A DNA stretch of 64,000 bases, taken from contig JADZBD010000003.1 of the NCBI GenBank assembly GCA_020852255.1, positions 1 to 64,000 on the forward strand, given 5' to 3'. The position numbers and the translations under genes were made by a program. Shown in pieces: positions 58,520 to 64,000 of this stretch. The DNA is from Bacteroidia bacterium (GTDB taxonomy: Bacteria; Bacteroidota; Bacteroidia; JADZBD01). The notes below the pieces were generated by a model. The model was not told where the DNA came from. It searched no databases and was given only the letters and a program-made list of their open reading frames with translations. The first letter of the stretch is position 1. Every line of letters starts with the position of its first letter.

Positions 58520-58609
58520 TACCCGGGACGGGACTTGAACCCGTACGGCCGCAATGGCCACAGGATTTTAAGTGCGCCTTTCCCAATTCAAACACAGGGA
58601 AATCCGGGC
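58520..58609 (-). pseudogene. Decayed tRNA-Leu (UAA anticodon)
   Basis: On the minus strand the 3' half (58572-58520) is intact: anticodon loop CTTAAAA, a class II variable arm GGCC-ATTGC-GGCC, T-arm ACGGG-TTCAAGT-CCCGT, acceptor CCCGGGT and discriminator A; no CCA is encoded. The 5' half is not: an acceptor-like GCCCGGA (58609-58603) and a D-loop-like GAATTGG are recognisable, but the D arm carries extra bases and the 5' side of the anticodon stem (expected CAGGA) is missing, so TCCTG cannot pair. The whole is about 90 nt against about 85 expected. The 352-nt gap around it holds no gene. Confidence 0.7.
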
Positions 58610-58707
58610 ATTTTCCGGCAAAAGAAGGCAAAAAGCACACCTTTCCGCGCCTGAATTCCGCACCTTAATAAAGCCCCTTAGCTCACTCGTCCGCTTGCTC
58701 GACGACT

Positions 58708-59652
58708 TCAGCGGAAGACCGTGATATTTCCCTTTTCCGTCACCTCTGTTCCATCAAGCAAAGTCCCCTTGAAATAATACACAAACACCGCTGAATTCAG
58801 TTTTTGCCCTTTGTAAGTACCATCCCATCCCTCCAGAGGATTTGTACTGTGATACACCAACTCTCCCCAGCGATCATAAATATAAAAGTCCATCTCTCTT
58901 ATGGGTCCCCGTACATGAAGGACGTCGTTATTGTTATCCCCATTGGGGGAAAAGGCGGTCGGGATGAAGAATTCCTGAGTGCTCGTGTCCTCACAAAGTA
59001 TTACAGACACATCGTCAATGTAAAAATACGATTGATTAAAATTTGAAGTGTCTGCATTAGAGCTATCATCTGAATAAAAATTTCCAATAGTGATGTATGC
59101 CTCACCGCCACTTGCTATGTAGGTTCCCGAAATAAGTACCCAAGAACCAGTGTCCGAAATTGAATTGCCAGATGGATTTGAAACATCGGGTTGATTTGGA
59201 AGATTAGTGAGAAAACTGCCAAATATTGTGTCTGGTGAAAAAACGGCATGAAATGCATCTATTGGAGCGGATGAGGCACCTAAGCTTACATAAAAACTCA
59301 CACAGTACCTTTTTCCCTGCTCCAGAGAATCTATAAGTTTTACCTCCACGTATTCCCTTGGGCTAAATCCCGCTTGATACGTTAATACTCCTACATAAGT
59401 CTGGCCAGTTCTGGCATATTGGTATCCGAAGCCGTTTTGAGGAACACCAGCTTGAGAAGGAACGGTCGCACACTCATTGAAATAATCTGGCGTTCCTATA
59501 TTCCCTGAAAACCAATATGGTGTGTTATTCAGTTGTCCTACCGACGTTGGGCATGCGATCGTATCCTCAAAACTCCAATTGGGAACAAGATTAGTCTGAG
59601 CATTCAATGTAGCCCCGGTTAAAACCACTTTTATGATTAAGAGGACTCGCAT
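58708..59652 (-). CDS. Secreted protein with T9SS type B (gliding-motility-associated) sorting domain, copy 1
   Basis: 314 residues with a signal peptide (about 1-18). An N-terminal domain (about 20-215) starts NLVPNWSFEDTIACPTSVGQ and includes GKRYCVSFYVSLG, SWVLISGTYIASGGEAYITI and SYFYIDDVSVILCED, a jelly-roll type module with carbohydrate-binding-like character. The C-terminus (about 225-314; FIPTAFSPNGDNNNDVLHVR, DRWGELVYHSTNPLEGWDGT, GTLLDGTEVTEKGNITVFR) is a type B T9SS sorting domain. It is a close duplicate of the gene at 59654, which ends 1 nt upstream. An adhesin or glycan-binding role is possible, not shown. Confidence 0.82.
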   Translation of the reverse strand: MRVLLIIKVVLTGATLNAQTNLVPNWSFEDTIACPTSVGQLNNTPYWFSGNIGTPDYFNECATVPSQAGVPQNGFGYQYARTGQTYVGVLTYQAGFSPREYVEVKLIDSLEQGKRYCVSFYVSLGASSAPIDAFHAVFSPDTIFGSFLTNLPNQPDVSNPSGNSISDTGSWVLISGTYIASGGEAYITIGNFYSDDSSNADTSNFNQSYFYIDDVSVILCEDTSTQEFFIPTAFSPNGDNNNDVLHVRGPIREMDFYIYDRWGELVYHSTNPLEGWDGTYKGQKLNSAVFVYYFKGTLLDGTEVTEKGNITVFR

Positions 59653-59653
59653 T

Positions 59654-60598
59654 TTACCGGAAGAGAGTAATATTCCCTTTCTCCGTCACTTCCGTCCCAT
59701 CAAGCAGCGTTCCTTTGAAATAATAGACAAATACCGCAGAGTTCAATTTTTGCTCCTCGTAAGAGCCATCCCATCCCTGTTGCGGATCTGTACTATGATA
59801 CACTAACTCCCCCCATCTGTCGTAGATATAGAAATCCATATCTCTTATAGGCCCTCTCACATGTAGGATATCATTATTGTTGTCGCCGTTGGGGGAAAAG
59901 GCCGTTGGGATGAAAAAATCCTGATCAATGGTGTCTTCACAAAGTATTACAGAGACATCGTCAATATAAAAATATGATTGAATAGAATTTGAAGTGTCTG
60001 CATTTGAATTCGCATCTGTATAAAAATTACCAATGGTAATGTAGTTTTCCCCACCACTTGAAATATATGTTCCGGATATCAACACCCAAGCAGTGGTATC
60101 GGCAATCATATTCCCCGAAGGATTCGAAATGTCCGGCGGATTCGAGAGATTTGTTATGATACCACTAAATATTGTGTCATTGGAAAATACGGCATGGAAG
60201 GCATCAATTGGTGCCCCAGAAGCTAAACTCACATAAAAACTGACACAATATTTTTTTCCCTGCCTTAAAGAGTCAATTAGTTTTGCCTCTATATACTCAC
60301 GCGAGTTTACACCCGCTTGATAAGTTAGTACCCCAGTGTAAGCAACCCCGGTTTTAGCATATTGATACCCAAATCCATTTTGAGGGACACTAGCGTTCGA
60401 GATAAGAGTTGCACATTCATTGTAATAATCGGGCGTTCCATTGGTAGCAGAAAACCAAAATGTTGTGTTGTTAAGCTGTCCAACAGAGGTAGGGCATGCA
60501 ACGGTATCCTCAAAGCTCCAGTTTGGAACAAGATTACTTTGAGCAAACAGAGCTGCCCCGGTAAAAAAAAATACGTTTATAATTACAAGTGCCTTCAT
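59654..60598 (-). CDS. Secreted protein with T9SS type B sorting domain, copy 2
   Basis: 314 residues, the same length and layout as the gene at 58708, with matching blocks throughout (NLVPNWSFEDTVACPTSVGQ, FYVSLASGAPIDAFHAVFSN, the IDDVSVILCED block, and an almost identical sorting domain). Differences are scattered mainly through the N-terminal module, e.g. STNPLEGWDGTYKGQKL against STDPQQGWDGSYEEQKL. The two genes are 1 nt apart and likely cotranscribed. Confidence 0.82.
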   Translation of the reverse strand: MKALVIINVFFFTGAALFAQSNLVPNWSFEDTVACPTSVGQLNNTTFWFSATNGTPDYYNECATLISNASVPQNGFGYQYAKTGVAYTGVLTYQAGVNSREYIEAKLIDSLRQGKKYCVSFYVSLASGAPIDAFHAVFSNDTIFSGIITNLSNPPDISNPSGNMIADTTAWVLISGTYISSGGENYITIGNFYTDANSNADTSNSIQSYFYIDDVSVILCEDTIDQDFFIPTAFSPNGDNNNDILHVRGPIRDMDFYIYDRWGELVYHSTDPQQGWDGSYEEQKLNSAVFVYYFKGTLLDGTEVTEKGNITLFR

Positions 60599-60600
60599 CT

Positions 60601-60638
60601 TAAAATGAAAGTCCTGTACGCGGACACGTACAGGACTT
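60601..60638 (-). terminator. Hairpin between the large T9SS gene and the duplicated pair
   Basis: AAGTCCTGTACG (60609-60620) and CGTACAGGACTT (60627-60638) form a perfect 12-bp stem with a 6-nt loop. On the minus strand it is followed by TCATTTTA, a weak T-rich tail. It probably ends the transcript of the upstream large gene. Confidence 0.6.
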
Positions 60639-60651
60639 CTCCATTCAGCTC

Positions 60652-63600
60652 TTACTTAATGACTACAAACTTTCCAACACTCTTTATTTCACTGTTCATT
60701 CGAATCTCGTATGTATAAATCCCTCTGTTCAGTTTCGACTCATTTATTTTCAGGGTGTTTGTGCCTTGGAGCGTGTAGGAAGAGAGTTTTCGCCCCGTCA
60801 AATCGTAAATATTCAATTCAACTATTCCCTCACCAACGCTAAAATCAATCTGCATTTCTCCATTGTTCGGATTCGGGTAAAGGTTGCTCACAGAAACATC
60901 ATGAGAAATATACTCTTGTGCCTGCTGTTCCCTTTGGCTGTTACTTGTGTCTTCAGTGAAGACCATCATATCCAGCATCACGCGGGCCGAATAAACGGCG
61001 TCGCCTCCGTATAAAGGATTCTGAACCGCAATATCGCGAAGCAGGGCCGAATCCTGTGGGGAATAATATAATATGCCCTGTGCCACTGTGTTCAGATAAA
61101 TACTGTTCACCGTCTGCCTGTTTTGTTCCATTGTACAAGCCGGACTAATGGAGGCATTCAAGGTTGATGCGCTGCTAAAATTTTCAGAATTGATATTATC
61201 CTGAACATCAGAGAAAGCTCCTATATTGGAATTATCCGTGCTGGCAAAGAAGTTTTGGAAAGTTGTATCGACAGGCACATTCAGCGTTAGCCAGTTTGGG
61301 TGGTCTTTAAAATGTCGGTGAGCATATTTTTTGTCAAAGTAATTGAATTCGACGGGAGCCTGAATAAAATTCTTTTCGTTCCTTACAATTTTTCCGAAAA
61401 GATTTTCCCGCATCACCGCTGCTGTATCTTCTTGAGCAAAGAATGGCAAAGTCGGACAAATGTTGAAAGTGTTTGATGTGAACTGAGGAGTCAATGCGGT
61501 TGCATAATTAGAAGCAGGAATATTTTGAGGAAACGGCAGAAAGTTGGCTCCACCATTGTAATACCAATCAAATGGAGGAGAAACGCTCCCGGTTAATTTG
61601 TTATCTATATTAAAAAGCCATTCGTTTTTAGTTGCAATGTTCGGCGAGATCTGCGTGCTTGGATCGGCTGGACCGACAAAGTTAAATCCAAACCAGCAAC
61701 TATTCATCGTATTGCATGCCAAGGTACAATTGGTCAGTGATTGGAAACAATGAATTCCCGTTCCCATATCGGTAATAGTGTTTTTATCGACTAAAATACC
61801 GGGGCTGTTATCAACCCTGATACCAAGCCACCGGGTTGAGTTCGTGATCGAAAGGGGCGGTCCTGCGGTTCGGTTGATCTGGTTATTCCCGTTAATCTGA
61901 GCGTTAAAAAGTCCTTGCCCCCAAATGCCGTAAAAGTTGGCGGTTGAACTCATCGGGGGCAGAAAATTAACAGTATTTCCGCGAATGTTTATATTAAACA
62001 TGTTGACGGCGTGGATACCAAGGTCGACGTTCTGAATGGTATTGCCAATGATATTTGTGTTAGGTGGGGGAAAGAAACTTATTGCATCCATACAGACAAT
62101 GCCCCGGTTGAAAACGGGCGGTCCTGTATGAGCCATGTTATTCCCCTGAATGGAAAGATTGGACCCTCCGGTAAACCTTGTAAAGATTCCGGTCTTATAT
62201 CTGAAAAAATTATTGTTTTCAATCAGGATATTGCTCCCCCCAACATTCTGAATATTCACCCCAACAGCACTGCTGATAAGAAAAGTGTTCAGGGTGAGAT
62301 CATTCCCCCTGATCGCTATATTCGTCGGTTTACCATCGATCAATACCCCATTGGATGTGTTTAATGTAAAGAAATTCTTTTCATTTGCTCCAAGACCGCC
62401 TATTGTCAGCAACAGGTTACCACCCGGACTACCTGTCCCCCAAATTCCAACACCTGTTACAGGACACGGTGGTGGAGGGAAGCCTCCGGGACAAACCTGC
62501 TGCCGGATATTCCGGAATTCATTATTCATTATTGTAGCATTGCTTCCAATGCTGCGAATACCCAACACCAGTTCGTTGAAGAGGTTCCCCCAAACGCTGA
62601 ACGTGGCTCCCGGATCACCTATATTGATTCCTCCTCTAACATCACGAAGTTCAACACCCATAAAGGAGGTCTGACCCAATCTGGGAGGGATCATGCCAGT
62701 ACTTCTTTGCATGGTTGCCGTATGCAGCCAGCTTGTGTTAAAAGTGGTATGTGGTGTAACAACCACGTTTTTGTAATTATCATTGAAGAAAATTCCGAGG
62801 GCATCGACCTGAAAAATCCCCCCGTCGTCAGAAACAATCAGAGAATCAGCATCCCGCATTACCGCCGGGGTGAACGCTGCCCCGGAATTATTTACAATAA
62901 GAGTGCAATTCTGGGTTCGAATAAAAATCCCATCCCACATATAATTACACCCTGCGTTCATATTTGTAGAGGTAATTGTCAGCGTGGTGCCAAATGCTGA
63001 TGGAATCTCAATTCTGGCATTCGGTCCCATTCTAATGGTCGAACGCCGGAACTGCATACTTGCGTCAATCGTAAAGACCCCATTGATATACAGGCTTCCG
63101 GCGGCCCCATAATTATTGTCGTAAATAGTTCCGAGAATATTCGGATTACCGCTTGCTAAAAACGCTGAAGCGGTAGTATTGAAAATTGTTACATGATTTG
63201 TGCCATTTTGATTAGGGTTGATGCAACAGGGAGCGACATTAATTGTGGCTGTGGTTGTACACCCATTGGCATCAGTAACAACCAATGTCACGGTTCCGGC
63301 AGTCGCAGAAAAATTCCAATTTACAATAACCTGATTATTTGTATTCGGACCGACTATCGTTCCGTTACCTGATGTCGTCCACAAGTACGTATATGGAGCT
63401 GTGCCTCCCGTTACGTTAGCTGTATACGTTGATGTACCGCATGTATTATCAGAGACCGGAATTGTAAAAGTAACCGTTGGGCCAGAAACAAAAACAGTAG
63501 TTGTTGATGTAGCCGTGCATCCGCCAGGGGCGGTAACTGTGAGGGTATAAGTTGTTGTTACTGTTGGGGAAGCCACAGTGGTTGAACAAGTAGGACAAGT

Positions 63601-63999
63601 TAGCCCTGTACTTGGAACCCAGGAATATGTTTCGCCGGGGATTGGACAAGGCGGGACTACTCCTATCGTTGTTGATGTTCCGCACGCAATAGTCTGATTG
63701 GGGCCTGCATTGGCTGTAAGTTTTATTACGGCAACATCGTCCATAAAATAATATGCCCCTACGGTAGGATGAAATCCTGGTCGCGTGAAGATGGTTGTGT
63801 TAGCGTCGTCTCTAAAATTCCCAATCATTAAATAACGCTCCCCGCCCGTGGTCGTAAAACACCCCGAAATTTTAGTCCAAGTTGCCGTATTTGTAATTAC
63901 GGGGCCAGTGTATGAGACTTGAGGAGTTAAATTAGTATAAGGTCCGTTAAAAAAGCAACTTACAACGGGAGATGGAGAGAAATACATGCCCATTTGGTT
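60652..63999 (-). CDS. Large secreted beta-helix protein with T9SS type A sorting domain (5' end outside window)
   Basis: At least 1,115 residues, and the frame stays open to the window edge. The first visible part (GMYFSPSP, WTKISGCFTTTGGERYLMIG, YYFMDDVAVIKL) aligns with the middle of the N-terminal module of the two neighbouring proteins, so about 110 residues plus a signal peptide are missing beyond 64000. Next come Ig-like/SprB-type repeats rich in Thr and Cys (about 95-260; TSTTIGVV, TYTLTVTAPGGC, VTGGTAPYTYLW), then a right-handed parallel beta-helix (about 290-790; ILIENNNFFRYKTGIF, NIIGNTIQNVDLGIH) and a type A sorting domain (SNLYPNPNNGEMQIDFS). Beta-helices of this kind bind or cleave polysaccharide in other proteins; the activity here is unknown. 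Confidence 0.8.
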   Translation of the reverse strand, partial: NQMGMYFSPSPVVSCFFNGPYTNLTPQVSYTGPVITNTATWTKISGCFTTTGGERYLMIGNFRDDANTTIFTRPGFHPTVGAYYFMDDVAVIKLTANAGPNQTIACGTSTTIGVVPPCPIPGETYSWVPSTGLTCPTCSTTVASPTVTTTYTLTVTAPGGCTATSTTTVFVSGPTVTFTIPVSDNTCGTSTYTANVTGGTAPYTYLWTTSGNGTIVGPNTNNQVIVNWNFSATAGTVTLVVTDANGCTTTATINVAPCCINPNQNGTNHVTIFNTTASAFLASGNPNILGTIYDNNYGAAGSLYINGVFTIDASMQFRRSTIRMGPNARIEIPSAFGTTLTITSTNMNAGCNYMWDGIFIRTQNCTLIVNNSGAAFTPAVMRDADSLIVSDDGGIFQVDALGIFFNDNYKNVVVTPHTTFNTSWLHTATMQRSTGMIPPRLGQTSFMGVELRDVRGGINIGDPGATFSVWGNLFNELVLGIRSIGSNATIMNNEFRNIRQQVCPGGFPPPPCPVTGVGIWGTGSPGGNLLLTIGGLGANEKNFFTLNTSNGVLIDGKPTNIAIRGNDLTLNTFLISSAVGVNIQNVGGSNILIENNNFFRYKTGIFTRFTGGSNLSIQGNNMAHTGPPVFNRGIVCMDAISFFPPPNTNIIGNTIQNVDLGIHAVNMFNINIRGNTVNFLPPMSSTANFYGIWGQGLFNAQINGNNQINRTAGPPLSITNSTRWLGIRVDNSPGILVDKNTITDMGTGIHCFQSLTNCTLACNTMNSCWFGFNFVGPADPSTQISPNIATKNEWLFNIDNKLTGSVSPPFDWYYNGGANFLPFPQNIPASNYATALTPQFTSNTFNICPTLPFFAQEDTAAVMRENLFGKIVRNEKNFIQAPVEFNYFDKKYAHRHFKDHPNWLTLNVPVDTTFQNFFASTDNSNIGAFSDVQDNINSENFSSASTLNASISPACTMEQNRQTVNSIYLNTVAQGILYYSPQDSALLRDIAVQNPLYGGDAVYSARVMLDMMVFTEDTSNSQREQQAQEYISHDVSVSNLYPNPNNGEMQIDFSVGEGIVELNIYDLTGRKLSSYTLQGTNTLKINESKLNRGIYTYEIRMNSEIKSVGKFVVIK

Positions 64000-64000
64000 T

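Noticed and set aside
58474-58668. 64-codon open frame on the plus strand reading GTGLEPVRPQWPQDF
   Set aside because: This peptide is a familiar artefact of reading a tRNA-Leu from the opposite strand.

Overview
The window is chromosomal DNA from a member of the Bacteroidota. The signs agree: secreted proteins end in type IX secretion (T9SS) sorting domains of both type A (NPNPF-like) and type B (gliding-motility-associated, FxPNGDNNND); promoters have the Bacteroidota -7 box TAnnTTTG; LpxC is fused to FabZ; a DUF4290 gene is present; MurA carries Asp where most bacteria have the fosfomycin-binding Cys; and PorE-like TPR-propeller-OmpA proteins occur. The order or family cannot be fixed from the window alone.

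Layout. 1-3.7 kb: three tandem T9SS cargo genes (a small sorting-domain protein, a repeat/propeller protein and an M28 metallopeptidase). 3.8-12.7 kb: housekeeping genes, with rpsO, pnp, a DUF4290 gene, a BamE-like small lipoprotein, murA, a TlpA-like thioredoxin, and the lipid A set lpxD - lpxC/fabZ - lpxA. 12.8-18.9 kb: an envelope-protein cluster of two related barrel proteins with thrombospondin-3-like calcium motifs, a two-module secreted protein, SPOR-like domains in two of these genes, and two coupled small basic exported proteins. It also holds a 99-nt multibranched inverted-repeat structure (14194-14292) and a coding 19 x 9-bp repeat (17271-17441).

19.0-24.7 kb: a tightly packed five-gene operon (receiver-only response regulator, TPR + YaiO-type outer-membrane barrel, CotH-kinase lipoprotein, membrane-anchored HEAT-repeat protein, processive-type GT2 glycosyltransferase). 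It looks like a signal-controlled polysaccharide or envelope-glycan export machine with an unfamiliar part list, and is the best candidate for an undescribed system. 24.7-28.8 kb: on the minus strand, a membrane pyrophosphatase with a YceI-type lipocalin domain fused to its C-terminus; then an HD phosphohydrolase.

28.8-47.0 kb: an uninterrupted str-S10-spc-alpha ribosomal superoperon (rpsL to rplQ, with fusA, secY, map, infA, rpmJ and rpoA, but no tuf), closed by a clear terminator. 47.1-53.8 kb: carA, mutS (-), a TrmH-family methyltransferase, a small exported protein (-) and purM (-). 53.8-58.4 kb: two tandem PorE-like proteins on the minus strand, each with a hairpin terminator. 58.4-64.0 kb: a decayed tRNA-Leu(UAA) with its terminator, then a duplicated pair of T9SS type B proteins and the 3' part of a large T9SS type A beta-helix protein that runs off the right edge; these three share an N-terminal module. 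No CRISPR array, insertion sequence, integrase, intact tRNA or rRNA was seen.
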